Assembly (NCBI RefSeq): GCF_003340565.1 | Contig: NZ_QPLK01000024.1 | Location: 1-42,926 of the forward strand | Reading direction: 5' to 3' | DNA length: 42,926 nt | DNA from: Rhodovulum sp. 12E13 | GTDB lineage: Bacteria; Pseudomonadota; Alphaproteobacteria; Rhodobacterales; Rhodobacteraceae | Shown: one piece after another, positions 1 through 10,034 of the stretch | How the letters are laid out: the number at the start of each line of letters is the position of its first letter | Position numbering within the stretch: the stretch's first letter is position 1 | Notes under the pieces: generated by a model | Database searches by the model: none | What the model was told of the DNA's origin: nothing | The model's input: only the letters and a program-made list of their open reading frames with translations | Position numbers and translations under genes: made by a program

Positions 1-112
<112 letters not shown>

Positions 113-132
113 TCGCGCGCGGATGACGCTTT

Positions 133-157
133 CGGGCGGGCCCGATGCGCCCGCCCG
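133..157 (+). other. Hairpin in the tuf-rpsJ spacer
   Basis: Arms of 9 bp (133-141 and 149-157, CGGGCGGGC and its complement) enclose a 7-base loop, 20 bases after the tuf stop. No T-run follows, so it is not a typical intrinsic terminator. It may stabilise the tuf 3' end or mark a processing point. The rest of the spacer (113-255) shows no clear promoter. Confidence 0.4.
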
Positions 158-255
158 CGCAGGACAAGAACGCGGCCCGACGTGGGGGCGGATGCGCCGC
201 ACTCCACCTCTCGGCCGAAACGGCCCGCCCGCCGGGTCAGACAAGGCGACGACAG

Positions 256-567
<312 letters not shown>

Positions 568-578
568 GGGAGGCCCTG

Positions 579-1439
579 ATGCGCACGGGAGTGATCGCCC
601 GCAAGGTGGGCATGACGCGCCTCTTCATGGAAGACGGCAAGCAGGTGCCGGTGACGGTGCTGCAACTCGACGGCTGCCAGGTCGTCGCCCAGCGCACGCC
701 CGAGCGCGACGGCTACACGGCCGTCCAGCTCGGCGCGGGCGCCGCCAAGGCCAAGCGCACGACCCAGGCGATGCGCGGCCACTTTGCCGCCGCCAAGGTT
801 GCGCCGAAGCGCAAGATGGCCGAGTTCCGCGTGGCGCCCGAGAACCTGATCGGCGTGGGCGAGGAGATCACCGCCGATCACTACTTCGAGGGCCAGTTCG
901 TCGACGTGTCGGGCACCTCGATCGGCAAGGGCTTTGCCGGTGCGATGAAGCGGCACAATTTCGGCGGCCTGCGCGCCAGCCACGGCGTCTCGATCAGCCA
1001 CCGCAGCCACGGCTCGACCGGCCAGTGCCAGGACCCCGGCAAGGTGTTCAAGGGCAAGAAGATGGCGGGCCACATGGGCGCCGCCCGCGTGACCACGCAG
1101 AACCTGCAGGTCGTCCGCACGGACGCCGAGCGCGGCATCATCATGGTCAAGGGCGCGGTCCCGGGCTCCAAGGGTGGCTGGGTCACGATCAAGGACGCCG
1201 TGAAGAAGCCCGCGCCCGACAACCTGATCCTGCCCGCCGCGTTGAAATCGGCCGCCGAAGAGGCGGCGCGCCAGGCCGAGGAAGCCGCGCGCCAGGCCGA
1301 GGAAGAGGCGAAGGCCGCCGAGGAGGCGCGTCTCGCCGAGGAGGCCGCGGCGCAGGACGAGGCGCTGATGGAGGCCGAGGCCGACATCCAGGCCGACAAG
1401 GCCGACGGCGGCGACACCGACAAGAAGGAAGGCGAGTGA
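579..1439 (+). CDS. rplC: 50S ribosomal protein L3 with Ala/Glu-rich tail
   Basis: The protein starts [16 protein letters not shown] and is a typical L3 for about 220 residues, including the long extension loop (around [18 protein letters not shown]) that reaches towards the peptidyl transferase centre. It is 286 residues long against about 210 in E. coli. The extra length is a C-terminal tail from about residue 220, rich in Ala, Glu and Arg, with the unit EEAARQA repeated back to back and an acidic end. The tail is predicted to be a charged helix or coiled coil. Long L3 tails are common in Rhodobacterales as far as I recall. The frame is open upstream to 123, but the conserved start is the ATG at 579. 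Confidence 0.95.
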   Translation: MRTGVIARKVGMTRLFMEDGKQVPVTVLQLDGCQVVAQRTPERDGYTAVQLGAGAAKAKRTTQAMRGHFAAAKVAPKRKMAEFRVAPENLIGVGEEITADHYFEGQFVDVSGTSIGKGFAGAMKRHNFGGLRASHGVSISHRSHGSTGQCQDPGKVFKGKKMAGHMGAARVTTQNLQVVRTDAERGIIMVKGAVPGSKGGWVTIKDAVKKPAPDNLILPAALKSAAEEAARQAEEAARQAEEEAKAAEEARLAEEAAAQDEALMEAEADIQADKADGGDTDKKEGE

Positions 1440-1440
1440 C

Positions 1441-2061
1441 ATGAAACTCGACGTCATCACGCTCGATGGCGGCAAGGGCGAGGCGGTGGAGCTCTCCGAC
1501 GAGATCTTCGGCCTCGAGCCCCGCGCCGACATCCTGCACCGGGTCGTCCGCTGGCAGCGCGCCCGTGCCCAGGCCGGCACGCACAAGGTAAAGACGCGCT
1601 CGGAGACCAGCTATTCGAGCAAGAAGATCTATCGTCAGAAGGGCACCGGCAACGCCCGGCACGGCGACCGCAACGCGCCGATCTTCCGCAAGGGCGGCAT
1701 CTACAAGGGCCCCGTCCCGCGCAGCCACGCGCACGACCTGCCCAAGAAGATCCGCAAGCTGGGGCTGAAATACGCGCTGTCCGCCAAGGCGGCCGAGGGC
1801 AAGATCGTCGTGATCGACGCCGCCGAACTGCCCGAGGCCAAGACCAGGGCGCTGGCCGGAAAGCTCAAGGATCTCGGCTGGAAGCGCGCCCTCGTCATCG
1901 ACGGCGCCGAGGTGCAGGAGAACTTTGCCCGCGCCGCCGCCAACATCGAGGGGATCGACGTGCTGCCCTCGATGGGCGCCAACGTGATGGACATCCTCAA
2001 GCGTGACACGCTCGTGCTCACGAAGGCGGGTGTCGAAGCTCTGGAGGCCCGCCTGAAATGA
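1441..2061 (+). CDS. rplD: 50S ribosomal protein L4
   Basis: This 206-residue L4 contains the conserved loop region ([25 protein letters not shown]) that lines the peptide exit tunnel. It starts one base after the rplC stop and its end overlaps rplW by 4 bases (ATGA), so translation of the two is probably coupled. In E. coli L4 represses the S10 operon through its leader; I see no equivalent leader structure here and do not infer that control. Confidence 0.96.
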   Translation: MKLDVITLDGGKGEAVELSDEIFGLEPRADILHRVVRWQRARAQAGTHKVKTRSETSYSSKKIYRQKGTGNARHGDRNAPIFRKGGIYKGPVPRSHAHDLPKKIRKLGLKYALSAKAAEGKIVVIDAAELPEAKTRALAGKLKDLGWKRALVIDGAEVQENFARAAANIEGIDVLPSMGANVMDILKRDTLVLTKAGVEALEARLK

Positions 2062-2354
2062 GCGCGAAGCCCGAACATTACGACGTGATCCGAAAGCCCG
2101 TGATCACCGAGAAGGCGACGATGGCCTCCGAGGCGGGAGCGGTCGTCTTCGAGGTCGCGATCGGCGCGACGAAGCCCCAGGTGAAGGAAGCGATCGAGGC
2201 GCTGTTCGGCGTCAAGGTCAAGGCGGTGAACACCACCATCACCAAGGGCAAGCGCAAGCGCTTCCGCGGGATTCGCGGCGTGCGCAAGGACGTGAAGAAG
2301 GCCTACGTGACCCTGGAAGAGGGCAACACGATTGACGTGACCACGGGCCTTTAA
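2058..2354 (+). CDS. rplW: 50S ribosomal protein L23
   Basis: This 98-residue L23 carries [13 protein letters not shown] near the start and the basic loop [14 protein letters not shown]23 lies at the exit of the peptide tunnel and is a docking site for trigger factor and SRP. It overlaps rplD by an ATGA. A terminator-like hairpin follows 19 bases after its stop, before rplB. Confidence 0.96.
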   Translation: MSAKPEHYDVIRKPVITEKATMASEAGAVVFEVAIGATKPQVKEAIEALFGVKVKAVNTTITKGKRKRFRGIRGVRKDVKKAYVTLEEGNTIDVTTGL

Positions 2355-2373
2355 TACACGGCTGCATCTCGCG

Positions 2374-2404
2374 CGGCCCCGGGGTGACCGGGGCCGTCGC
2401 TTTT
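2374..2404 (+). terminator. Terminator-like hairpin between rplW and rplB
   Basis: Nine-base arms (2374-2382 CGGCCCCGG and 2388-2396) pair perfectly around a GGTGA loop, followed after four bases by TTTT (2401-2404). This looks like an intrinsic terminator or attenuator, yet it lies in the middle of the S10 operon. It could allow partial read-through and set different levels for rpsJ-rplW and rplB onward, or be ignored by an antiterminated polymerase. Confidence 0.55.
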
Positions 2405-2462
2405 CGAGCCCATCCTGCCCGCGACGCACCGTCCGGGCCCAGCCAAACGGAAGACAGAAAGC

Positions 2463-3305
2463 ATGGCACTCAAGTCGTACAATCCGACGACGCCTGGCCA
2501 GCGCGGGCTGGTTCTGATCGACCGTTCGGAGCTTTGGAAAGGCCGCCCCGTCAAGTCCCTCACCGAGGGCCTGACCAAGAAGGGCGGCCGGAACAACACC
2601 GGACGGATCACCGCACGCCGGCGTGGCGGCGGCGCCAAGCGCCTCTACCGCATCGTCGATTTCAAGCGTCGCAAGCGCGACATGCCCGCGACGGTCGAGC
2701 GGATCGAGTACGATCCCAACCGCACCGCCTTCATCGCGCTGATCCGCTACCAGGACGGCGAGCAGAGCTACATCCTTGCGCCGCAGCGCCTCGCGGTGGG
2801 CGACAAGGTGGTTGCCGGCGACAAGGTCGACGTGAAGCCGGGCAACGCGATGCCGTTTTCGGGCATGCCGATCGGCACGATCGTCCACAACATCGAGATG
2901 AAGCCGGGCAAGGGCGGCCAGATCGCCCGCGCGGCGGGTACCTACGCCCAGTTCGTCGGCCGTGACGGCGGCTACGCCCAGATCCGCCTCTCGTCGGGCG
3001 AGCTGCGCATGGTCCGTCAGGAATGCCTGGCGACCATCGGCGCCGTGTCGAACCCCGACAACAGCAACCAGAACTTCGGCAAGGCGGGCCGCACCCGCCA
3101 CCAGGGCAAGCGCCCCGCCGTGCGCGGCGTCGTGATGAACCCGATCGACCACCCCCATGGCGGCGGTGAGGGCCGCACGAGCGGCGGCCGTCACCCGGTC
3201 ACGCCGTGGGGCAAGCCCACCAAGGGCCACCGCACGCGCGATACCAACAAGGCCAGCCAGAAGCTCATCCTGCGCTCGCGCCACGCTCGGAAGAAGGGTC
3301 GGTAA
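2463..3305 (+). CDS. rplB: 50S ribosomal protein L2
   Basis: A full-length 280-residue L2, with the RNA-binding core and the conserved C-terminal signature [17 protein letters not shown] containing the histidine linked to peptidyl transferase function. It begins after a 108-base spacer that holds a terminator-like hairpin. The next gene, rpsS, starts 2 bases after its stop. Confidence 0.97.
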   Translation: MALKSYNPTTPGQRGLVLIDRSELWKGRPVKSLTEGLTKKGGRNNTGRITARRRGGGAKRLYRIVDFKRRKRDMPATVERIEYDPNRTAFIALIRYQDGEQSYILAPQRLAVGDKVVAGDKVDVKPGNAMPFSGMPIGTIVHNIEMKPGKGGQIARAAGTYAQFVGRDGGYAQIRLSSGELRMVRQECLATIGAVSNPDNSNQNFGKAGRTRHQGKRPAVRGVVMNPIDHPHGGGEGRTSGGRHPVTPWGKPTKGHRTRDTNKASQKLILRSRHARKKGR

Positions 3306-3307
3306 TC

Positions 3308-3586
3308 ATGTCACGCTCTGTCTGGAAGGGCCCCTTCGTCGATGCCTACGTTCTGAAGAAGGCGGAAAAGGCGCGCGAGTCGGGCCGCAACGACGTCATC
3401 AAGATCTGGTCGCGCCGCTCGACCATCCTGCCGCAATTCGTCGGCCTCACCTTCGGCGTCTACAACGGGCACAAGCATGTTCCCGTGAACGTCTCCGAGG
3501 ACATGATCGGCCAGAAGTTCGGTGAGTACGCGCCCACGCGCACCTACTATGGCCACGCCGCCGACAAGAAAGCCAAGAGGAAGTAA
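3308..3586 (+). CDS. rpsS: 30S ribosomal protein S19
   Basis: This 92-residue S19 starts [16 protein letters not shown], the family hallmark, and contains the conserved [21 protein letters not shown] region. S19 binds the 16S rRNA head together with S13. The frame extends upstream into rplB, but the start at 3308 fits the family and the operon spacing. Confidence 0.96.
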   Translation: MSRSVWKGPFVDAYVLKKAEKARESGRNDVIKIWSRRSTILPQFVGLTFGVYNGHKHVPVNVSEDMIGQKFGEYAPTRTYYGHAADKKAKRK

Positions 3587-3589
3587 GCC

Positions 3590-3970
3590 ATGGGCAAGGA
3601 GAAGAATCCCCGCCGCGTGGCGGACAACGAGGCCATGGCCAAGGTTCGCATGCTGCGCACCTCGCCGCAGAAGCTCAACCTCGTGGCAGCCATGATCCGC
3701 GGCAAGAAGGTCGAGAAGGCTCTGACCGACCTGACGTTTTCCAAGCGCCGCATCGCCGTCGACGTCAGGAAGTGCCTGCAATCGGCCATCGCCAACGCCG
3801 AGAACAACCACGGGCTGGACGTCGACGAACTGGTGGTCGCCGAGGCTTATGTCGGCAAGAACCTGGTGATGAAGCGGGGCCGTCCCCGCGGGCGCGGCCG
3901 GTTCGGCCGCATCAACAAGCCGTTCGCCGAACTGACGATCAAGGTCCGCGAAGTCGAGGAGACGGTCTGA
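3590..3970 (+). CDS. rplV: 50S ribosomal protein L22
   Basis: A 126-residue L22. The long beta-hairpin that lines the exit tunnel is seen near the end ([17 protein letters not shown]). The protein has the usual N-terminal fold ([27 protein letters not shown]). Its stop shares a base with the rpsC start (TGATG), so the two are probably translated together. Confidence 0.96.
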   Translation: MGKEKNPRRVADNEAMAKVRMLRTSPQKLNLVAAMIRGKKVEKALTDLTFSKRRIAVDVRKCLQSAIANAENNHGLDVDELVVAEAYVGKNLVMKRGRPRGRGRFGRINKPFAELTIKVREVEETV

Positions 3971-4683
3971 TGGGTCACAAGGTCAACCCCGTCGGCATGC
4001 GCCTCCAGGTCAACCGGACCTGGGACAGCCGCTGGTACGCCGACACCAAGGATTACGGAAACCTGCTGCTCGAGGATGTCGCGATCCGCGATTTCATCGA
4101 GAAGGAGGCCAAGCAGGCCGGCGTTTCGAAGATCATCATCGAGCGCCCTCACCGGAAGTGCCGCGTGACCATCCACACGGCGCGGCCCGGCGTGATCATC
4201 GGCAAGAAGGGCGCCGACATCGAGGTGCTGCGCAAGAAGCTCGCCAAGATGACGGACAGCGAGCTGCACCTCAACATCGTCGAGGTGCGCAAGCCCGAGC
4301 TCGACGCCGCGCTGGTGGCCGACAGCATCGCACAACAGCTCGAGCGGCGGGTCAGCTTCCGCCGTGCGATGAAGCGCGCGGTGCAGAACGCCATGCGCAT
4401 GGGCGCGCTCGGCATTCGGGTCAACGTCGCCGGCCGCCTCGGTGGCGCCGAGATCGCCCGGACGGAGTGGTATCGCGAGGGCCGCGTGCCGCTGCACACC
4501 CTGCGGGCCGACATCGACTACGCGCTCAAGGAGGCCAAGACGCCTTACGGGATCATCGGGGTCAAGGTCTGGATCTTCAAGGGCGAGATCATGGAGCACG
4601 ATCCCTCGGCGCGCGACCGCCGCGCGCAGGAGATCCAGGACGGTCCGGCCCCGCGCGGTGGCGGCGGCCGCCGCGACCGCTAA
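3970..4683 (+). CDS. rpsC: 30S ribosomal protein S3
   Basis: The protein starts [20 protein letters not shown] and is 237 residues long, the normal size. The KH domain GXXG-type segment ([20 protein letters not shown]) is at about residues 70-90. S3 is at the mRNA entry side and takes part in helicase activity of the ribosome. A longer open frame starts at 3772, but that part is an out-of-frame reading of rplV and is discarded. Confidence 0.96.
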   Translation: MGHKVNPVGMRLQVNRTWDSRWYADTKDYGNLLLEDVAIRDFIEKEAKQAGVSKIIIERPHRKCRVTIHTARPGVIIGKKGADIEVLRKKLAKMTDSELHLNIVEVRKPELDAALVADSIAQQLERRVSFRRAMKRAVQNAMRMGALGIRVNVAGRLGGAEIARTEWYREGRVPLHTLRADIDYALKEAKTPYGIIGVKVWIFKGEIMEHDPSARDRRAQEIQDGPAPRGGGGRRDR

Positions 4684-4695
4684 GGAGTAGAGAAG

Positions 4696-5109
4696 ATGCT
4701 GCAACCCAAGCGCACGAAGTTCCGCAAACAGCACAAGGGTCGGATCAAGGGCGAGGCCAAGGGCGGCACCGAACTGAATTTCGGCACCTACGGGCTGAAG
4801 GCGACCACCCCCGACCGGATCACCGCGCGCCAGATCGAGGCGGCGCGCCGTGCCATGACGCGCCACATGAAGCGTCAGGGCCGGGTGTGGATCCGCATCT
4901 TCCCCGATGTGCCCGTCACGTCGAAGCCTACCGAGGTCCGCATGGGCAAGGGCAAGGGGTCGGTCGATTTCTGGGCGGCGCGGGTCAAGCCGGGCCGGAT
5001 CATGTTCGAGATCGATGGCGTGTCCGAGGCGATCGCCCAGGAGGCGCTTCGCCTCGCCGCGATGAAGCTGCCGATCAAGTCGCGCGTCGTCGTGCGCGAA
5101 GACTGGTAA
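4696..5109 (+). CDS. rplP: 50S ribosomal protein L16
   Basis: This 137-residue L16 starts [19 protein letters not shown] and carries the conserved segment ([20 protein letters not shown]) that contacts A-site tRNA. A good ribosome binding site (AAGGAG) precedes it. It is followed by an unusually long spacer of 181 bases for this operon. Confidence 0.96.
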   Translation: MLQPKRTKFRKQHKGRIKGEAKGGTELNFGTYGLKATTPDRITARQIEAARRAMTRHMKRQGRVWIRIFPDVPVTSKPTEVRMGKGKGSVDFWAARVKPGRIMFEIDGVSEAIAQEALRLAAMKLPIKSRVVVREDW

Positions 5110-5201
5110 CGCCGCACGCGGTCGGTCGACAGGCTCTTCGACCTGCAGGGCCGAGGCGCGCGTCATGCGCAGGCTTGCCAGCCGGCCCGCGAAGGACTAA
5201 G

Positions 5202-5223
5202 GGAGCGGCTCACTCACCGCTCC
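5202..5223 (+). other. Hairpin in the rplP-rpmC spacer
   Basis: The 181-base spacer (5110-5290) between rplP and rpmC is much longer than the spacers around it, and in most bacteria these genes almost touch. It contains a 7-bp hairpin (5202-5208 GGAGCGG with 5217-5223) and no convincing open frame or promoter. Its role is unknown; it may be an RNA processing or regulatory site. Confidence 0.35.
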
Positions 5224-5290
5224 ACCGGACTCAGGGTGACCCCGCAGCAACGGGCAGGGGCCCTCCGGTGTATGACAAGGGAACAAGGCG

Positions 5291-5506
5291 ATGAACGTCA
5301 CCGAACTGCGAGACAAGACGCCGGACGAGCTGCGCGAGCAGCTCACCCAGCTCAAGAAGGAAAGCTTCAACCTGCGCTTCCAGAAGGCGACCGGCCAGAT
5401 GGAGAACACGGCGCGCATGCGGCAGGTGCGCCGTGACACCGCGCGCGTGCTGACCGTTCTGAACGAGAAGGCGCGCGGCGGCGCGGCCGAGGCGCAGGAG
5501 GCCTGA
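5291..5506 (+). CDS. rpmC: 50S ribosomal protein L29
   Basis: A 71-residue L29 with the signature [36 protein letters not shown], the two-helix hairpin that binds 23S rRNA near the exit tunnel. It opens a new cluster after a long spacer; rpsQ follows 4 bases later. Confidence 0.95.
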   Translation: MNVTELRDKTPDELREQLTQLKKESFNLRFQKATGQMENTARMRQVRRDTARVLTVLNEKARGGAAEAQEA

Positions 5507-5510
5507 GACC

Positions 5511-5810
5511 ATGCCGAAGAGAATCCTTCAGGGCGTCGTCACCTCGACGCAGAACGCTCAGACCGTCACCGTCTCGGTCGAGCGCCGCTTCACGCACCCG
5601 GTTCTGAAGAAGACGATCCGAAAATCCAAGAAGTATCGCGCCCACGACGGCGCGGACGAATACAAGGTCGGCGATGTCGTCCGCATCATCGAATGCGCGC
5701 CGAAATCGAAAACGAAACGCTGGGAAGTTATCGCCTCGCGCAGCGCCTCGATGGAGTGGGTGCCGGCGCAGGGCCATGCCGCGGATGCGGAAGCGGCGGG
5801 CGCCGCGTAA
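5511..5810 (+). CDS. rpsQ: 30S ribosomal protein S17 with extended C-terminus
   Basis: The first 75 or so residues match S17 ([21 protein letters not shown], then the RFTHPVLKK and KYRAHD segments). S17 binds helix 11 of 16S rRNA early in assembly. The protein is 99 residues against about 84 in E. coli, because of a C-terminal Ala-rich tail ([17 protein letters not shown]). The tail has the same composition as the L3 tail and is probably disordered. Confidence 0.95.
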   Translation: MPKRILQGVVTSTQNAQTVTVSVERRFTHPVLKKTIRKSKKYRAHDGADEYKVGDVVRIIECAPKSKTKRWEVIASRSASMEWVPAQGHAADAEAAGAA

Positions 5811-5877
5811 CATTCCGGTTTGATCGAAACCCTGGGGCACCGCGGATCGGGCGTCCCCAAAGGTCGGGAGAAACCAC

Positions 5878-6246
5878 ATGATCCAGATGCAGACGAATCT
5901 GGATGTCGCTGACAATTCCGGCGCGCGCCGGGTGCAGTGCATCAAGGTTCTCGGCGGCTCCAAGCGGAAATACGCCTCCGTGGGCGACATCATCGTGGTG
6001 TCGGTCAAGGAGGCGATCCCGCGTGGCCGCGTGAAGAAGGGCGACGTGCGCAAGGCCGTCGTCGTGCGCACCGCCAAGGAAGTGCGCCGCGAGGACGGAA
6101 CCGCGATCCGCTTCGACCGGAACGCCGCCGTCATCCTCAACAACAACAACGAGCCGATCGGCACCCGCATCTTCGGGCCGGTGGTGCGCGAGTTGCGCGC
6201 CAAGAACTTCATGAAGATCATTTCGCTCGCCCCGGAGGTGCTCTGA
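5878..6246 (+). CDS. rplN: 50S ribosomal protein L14
   Basis: A canonical 122-residue L14 starting [26 protein letters not shown]14 is one of the most conserved large-subunit proteins and contacts 16S rRNA across the subunit interface. It begins the spc-type gene order. Its stop shares one base with the rplX start. Confidence 0.97.
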
Positions 6247-6560
6247 TGGCCGCGAAACTCAAGAAGGGTGACAAGGTGATCGTGCTGGCCGGCAAGGACA
6301 AGGGAAAGACCGGCGAGATCGTGTCGGTCGATCCCAAGGCCGGCCGCGCGATCGTCGACGGCGTCAACATGGCCGTCCGGCACCAGCGCCAGACGCAGAA
6401 CAGCCAAGGCGGCCGCGTGCCCAAGGCGATGCCGATCGACTTGTCGAACCTCGCGTTCGTCGACGCGAACGGCAAGCCGACGCGGGTCGGCTTCAGGTTG
6501 ACCGACGAGGGCAGGAAGGTCCGCTACGCCAAGACGACGGGGGACGTGATCGATGCTTGA
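6246..6560 (+). CDS. rplX: 50S ribosomal protein L24
   Basis: A 104-residue L24 with the KOW motif near the start ([20 protein letters not shown]). L24 helps to initiate 50S assembly and sits by the tunnel exit. The frame reads further upstream, but the start at 6246 (TGATG with rplN) is the family start. It overlaps rplE by 8 bases. Confidence 0.95.
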   Translation: MAAKLKKGDKVIVLAGKDKGKTGEIVSVDPKAGRAIVDGVNMAVRHQRQTQNSQGGRVPKAMPIDLSNLAFVDANGKPTRVGFRLTDEGRKVRYAKTTGDVIDA

Positions 6561-7116
6561 CGCCACCGACTACACCCCGCGCCTGCGCTCGCTCTACCGC
6601 GAGACGATCAAGCCCGCGATGAAGGAGGAGTTCGGCTACGCCAACGATCTCATGATCCCGCGGCTCGACAAGATCGTGCTCAATATCGGCGCCGGCGCCG
6701 AGAGCGTGCGCGACAGCAAGAAGGCCAAGAGCGCGCAGGAGGATCTCACCAGGATCGCCGGCCAGCAGGCCGTGGTCACCCGCGCCAAGCGGTCGATCGC
6801 CGGCTTCCGCGTGCGCGAGGACATGCCGCTCGGCGCCAAGGTCACCCTGCGCAGCGACCGCATGTACGAGTTCCTCGACCGCCTGATCACCGTCGCGCTG
6901 CCGCGCGTCCGCGACTTCCGCGGCGTGAAGGGCACCGCCTTCGACGGCCGCGGCAACTACGCCATGGGCATCAAGGAACACATCGTCTTCCCCGAGATCG
7001 ACTACGACAAGGTCGACGAGGTCTGGGGCATGGACATCATCATCTGCACCACCGCCAAGACGGATGCGGAAGCCAAGGCGCTGTTGAAGCACTTCAACAT
7101 GCCGTTCAACAGCTGA
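6553..7116 (+). CDS. rplE: 50S ribosomal protein L5
   Basis: A 187-residue L5 with the conserved segments [15 protein letters not shown] and RDFRGV. L5 forms the 5S rRNA particle and contacts P-site tRNA. It overlaps the end of rplX by 8 bases, so translation is probably coupled. Confidence 0.96.
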   Translation: MLDATDYTPRLRSLYRETIKPAMKEEFGYANDLMIPRLDKIVLNIGAGAESVRDSKKAKSAQEDLTRIAGQQAVVTRAKRSIAGFRVREDMPLGAKVTLRSDRMYEFLDRLITVALPRVRDFRGVKGTAFDGRGNYAMGIKEHIVFPEIDYDKVDEVWGMDIIICTTAKTDAEAKALLKHFNMPFNS

Positions 7117-7132
7117 GCCGGGGAACAGGATC

Positions 7133-7438
7133 ATGGCAAAGAAAGCAATGGTCGAGCGCGAGCAGAAACGGCAGAAGCTCGTGCAGCGCTACGCCGCAAA
7201 GCGGCAGGCGCTCAAGGACATCGCCAACGACGACAGCCGCCCGATGGAAGAACGGTTCAAGGCCCGGCTGAAGCTCGCCCAGCTGCCGCGCAACTCGTCG
7301 CCCACGCGCCTGCATAACCGCTGCCAGATCAGCGGGCGCCCCAAGGCGTATTACCGCAAGCTGAAGATCAGCCGGATTGCCCTGCGCGACCTTGCGTCCG
7401 AGGGGCAGATCCCGGGCATGGTCAAGTCGAGCTGGTGA
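7133..7438 (+). CDS. rpsN: 30S ribosomal protein S14 (zinc-independent type)
   Basis: A 101-residue S14 ending [40 protein letters not shown]. The length and the lack of a CXXC pair place it in the long, zinc-independent class typical of proteobacteria. S14 is needed late in assembly of the 30S head. Confidence 0.96.
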   Translation: MAKKAMVEREQKRQKLVQRYAAKRQALKDIANDDSRPMEERFKARLKLAQLPRNSSPTRLHNRCQISGRPKAYYRKLKISRIALRDLASEGQIPGMVKSSW

Positions 7439-7451
7439 GGGAGGACACGAC

Positions 7452-7844
7452 ATGAACGATCCTCTCGGAGACATGCTCACCCGGATCCGCAACGCGCAGA
7501 TGCGGGGCAAGTCCACCGTCCGCACGCCGGCGTCGAAGGTCCGGGCCTGGGTGCTCGACGTGCTCGCGGCCGAAGGCTACATCCGCGGCTACGAGAAGGT
7601 GAGCGGTGCCGACGGCCACCCCGAGCTCGAAATCGCTCTGAAATACTACGAGGGCCAGCCCGTGATCCGCGAGCTGCGCCGCGTGTCGAAGCCCGGGCGC
7701 CGGGTCTATACCGGCGCGACCGAGATTCCCGCCGTCAGGCAGGGCCTCGGCGTGTCGATCGTGTCGACCTCGAAGGGCGTGATGTCGGATGCCGCCGCAC
7801 GCCAGGCGAATGTCGGCGGCGAAGTGCTCTGCCAGGTATTCTGA
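7452..7844 (+). CDS. rpsH: 30S ribosomal protein S8
   Basis: A 130-residue S8 starting [16 protein letters not shown] with the conserved end [32 protein letters not shown]8 binds the central domain of 16S rRNA. In E. coli it represses the spc operon by binding near rplE; that has not been looked for here beyond noting that gene order is conserved. The frame extends upstream to 7377, but the ATG at 7452 after GAGGGAGGA is the clear start. Confidence 0.96.
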   Translation: MNDPLGDMLTRIRNAQMRGKSTVRTPASKVRAWVLDVLAAEGYIRGYEKVSGADGHPELEIALKYYEGQPVIRELRRVSKPGRRVYTGATEIPAVRQGLGVSIVSTSKGVMSDAAARQANVGGEVLCQVF

Positions 7845-7855
7845 GGAGGGACGAG

Positions 7856-8389
7856 ATGAGCCGCATCGGAAAGAGACCGGTCGAGCTGCCCTCCGGCGTG
7901 ACCGCCGAGGTGCAGGGACAGACCGTCGAGGTGAAGGGACCGAAGGGTGCCCGCTCCTGGACGGCGACCGACGACGTGACCATCGCGCTGGACGACGGCG
8001 CCATCACGGTCAAGCCGCGGGGCGAGAGCAAGCGCGCCCGCCAGCAATGGGGCATGTCGCGCACCAACATCGCCAATCTCGTGCAGGGCGTGACGGACGG
8101 CTTCAAGAAAGAGCTCGAGATCCAGGGCGTTGGCTACCGTGCCCAGATGCAGGGCAACACCCTGAAGCTGAACCTCGGGCTGTCGCACGAGGTCGATTTC
8201 CCGGTGCCGGAGGGGGTGACGATCACCTGCCCCAAGCCGACCGAGATCGTGATCGAGGGCGCCAACGAGCAGCATGTCGGCCAGGTCGCGGCGAATATCC
8301 GCGACTGGCGGCGGCCCGAGCCGTACAAGGGCAAGGGCATCCGCTACAAGGGCGAGTTCATCTTCCGCAAGGAAGGCAAGAAGAAGTAA
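7856..8389 (+). CDS. rplF: 50S ribosomal protein L6
   Basis: A 177-residue L6 made of two repeated domains, starting [15 protein letters not shown] and ending in the conserved [18 protein letters not shown] segment. L6 lies near the sarcin-ricin loop and the factor-binding site. A ribosome binding site (GAGGAGGGA) precedes it. Confidence 0.96.
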   Translation: MSRIGKRPVELPSGVTAEVQGQTVEVKGPKGARSWTATDDVTIALDDGAITVKPRGESKRARQQWGMSRTNIANLVQGVTDGFKKELEIQGVGYRAQMQGNTLKLNLGLSHEVDFPVPEGVTITCPKPTEIVIEGANEQHVGQVAANIRDWRRPEPYKGKGIRYKGEFIFRKEGKKK

Positions 8390-8400
8390 GGGCGTATCAG

Positions 8401-8760
8401 ATGGGTCTGAGCAAGAGAGAGTTGTTCCAGAAGCGCCGTCTGCGCGTCCGGAACAAGCTGCGCAAGGTCAATGCGGGGCGTCCCCGCCTCTCGGTCCACC
8501 GCAGCAACAAGAACATCAGCGTGCAGCTGATCGACGACGTGGAAGGCCGGACGCTGGCCTCCGCTTCGACGATGGAGAAGGATCTGGGGTTCCTCGGCAA
8601 GAACAACGCCGACGCGGCCACCAAGATCGGCCAGACCATCGCCGAGCGCGCGAAGAAGGCGGGCGTGGACGAGTGCTACCTCGACCGCGGCGGCTTCCGC
8701 TACCACGGCACGGTCAAGGCGCTGGCGGACGCGGCGCGCGAGGGCGGGCTGCGGCTCTGA
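8401..8760 (+). CDS. rplR: 50S ribosomal protein L18
   Basis: A 119-residue L18 with [20 protein letters not shown] and the ending [15 protein letters not shown], which is the family terminal motif. L18 binds 5S rRNA together with L5. The start at 8401 is in a different frame from the overlapping longer open frame at 7789, which is a shadow of rplF. Confidence 0.96.
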   Translation: MGLSKRELFQKRRLRVRNKLRKVNAGRPRLSVHRSNKNISVQLIDDVEGRTLASASTMEKDLGFLGKNNADAATKIGQTIAERAKKAGVDECYLDRGGFRYHGTVKALADAAREGGLRL

Positions 8761-8889
8761 CCGCCGCGGCATGAACAGGGCAGGCGGCGCCGCGGCGTCG
8801 CCTCGATGATCGGGGGGGCGCCCCGCCACGGGCGGCCCACTACGATCGGTCTAACCGGCGTCGAGGCGCCGCAGGAAAGGATGCCGCTC

Positions 8890-9477
8890 ATGGCACGAGA
8901 ACCGCAGGACAGGGGTGGCCGCGGCCGCGGGCGCGACCGCGACGAGGCCCCCGAATTCGCCGACCGGCTGGTCGCCATCAACCGGGTGTCGAAGACCGTC
9001 AAGGGCGGCAAGCGCTTCGGCTTCGCCGCGCTGGTCGTCGTGGGCGACCAGAAGGGCCGTGTCGGCTTCGGCAAGGGCAAGGCCAAGGAAGTGCCCGAGG
9101 CGATCCGCAAGGCCACCGAGCAGGCCAAGCGCGGCATGATGCGGGTGCCCCTGCGCGAGGGCCGCACGCTGCACCACGACGTCGAAGGCCATCACGGCGC
9201 CGGCAGGGTCATCATGCGCACCGCGCCCCAGGGCACGGGCATCATCGCCGGCGGCCCGATGCGCGCCGTCTTCGAGATGCTCGGGGTGCAGGACGTCGTC
9301 GCGAAGTCGAACGGCAGCCAGAACCCCTACAACATGATCCGCGCCACCCTCGACGGGCTGCGCAACCAGTCGAGCCCCCGCCAGGTCGCGCAGCGGCGCG
9401 GCAAGAAAGTGGCCGACATCCTCCGCAAGGACGACCAGCCCAAGGCCGAGGCCGAGACGGCCGGCGCCGAGGCGTAA
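8890..9477 (+). CDS. rpsE: 30S ribosomal protein S5
   Basis: A 195-residue S5 with the double-stranded RNA-binding region ([50 protein letters not shown]) and conserved C-terminal domain. The frame is open from 8806, and an ATG at 8881 is also in frame. The ATG at 8890 is preferred because AGGAAAGG ends about 9 bases before it, whereas it directly abuts 8881. The C-terminus has a short Ala/Glu-rich tail. The 129-base spacer before it (8761-8889) shows no gene. Confidence 0.94.
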   Translation: MAREPQDRGGRGRGRDRDEAPEFADRLVAINRVSKTVKGGKRFGFAALVVVGDQKGRVGFGKGKAKEVPEAIRKATEQAKRGMMRVPLREGRTLHHDVEGHHGAGRVIMRTAPQGTGIIAGGPMRAVFEMLGVQDVVAKSNGSQNPYNMIRATLDGLRNQSSPRQVAQRRGKKVADILRKDDQPKAEAETAGAEA

Positions 9478-9489
9478 GGAGAGCGAACC

Positions 9490-9678
9490 ATGGCCAAGAC
9501 CATCGTCGTCAAGCAGATCGGCTCGCCGATCCGCCGCCCGGCCGACCAGCGCCAGACGCTGATCGGCCTGGGCCTGAACAAGATGCACCGCACCCGCGAA
9601 CTGGAGGACACGCCCTCGGTCCGCGGGATGATCCGCAAGATCCCGCACCTCGTCGAGATCGTCGAGGAGCGCGGCTGA
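9490..9678 (+). CDS. rpmD: 50S ribosomal protein L30
   Basis: A 62-residue L30 ([34 protein letters not shown]), the short bacterial form. It starts 12 bases after rpsE with the binding site AAGGAG. It is followed by an unusually long 356-base spacer before rplO. Confidence 0.96.
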   Translation: MAKTIVVKQIGSPIRRPADQRQTLIGLGLNKMHRTRELEDTPSVRGMIRKIPHLVEIVEERG

Positions 9679-9702
9679 CGCCTCCTGGGCGCCGGTGGAC
9701 CG

Positions 9703-9858
9703 GTGCGCCTGCCGGTGTCGCGGGCCAGTGCCAGCCGCGCCGGGCCGGAACACAAGGCCCGCTGTGCGGCCATTGCGGACACCGTCCTCGGGGATTTCGA
9801 GGGCCTGCCGGATCTTGACGCCCCGCCGATTGCATTGCGCAACGCCATGCCCGTCTGA
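9703..9858 (+). other. Weak small open frame inside the 356-base rpmD-rplO spacer
   Basis: The spacer 9679-10034 is far longer than is usual between rpmD and rplO. It holds an open frame of 51 codons starting with GTG at 9703 (a second GTG at 9715) and ending at 9856-9858. Third positions are fairly GC-rich, which in this genome is only weak support, and I see no ribosome binding site or family. An imperfect hairpin covers 9689-9708. The remainder to 10034 shows only the strong AAAGGAGAAG site of rplO. It could be a decayed insertion or an RNA element. Confidence 0.2.
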
Positions 9859-10034
9859 GCGGTCGAAGCGGTAGACGACAGCGGTCGTCAGGTCGGTCCT
9901 TGCAGGCCGCGCGCGCAGGCGCTAAGGGCTTGGGCCTGCGAAAACCGGAGGGTTTGCCCTGCCGGTAGCGTTCATCATGCCGAGGTCGGTACCATCTCGC
10001 TTCGGGGGCCGCATCCGGCGAAAGGAGAAGCGAC

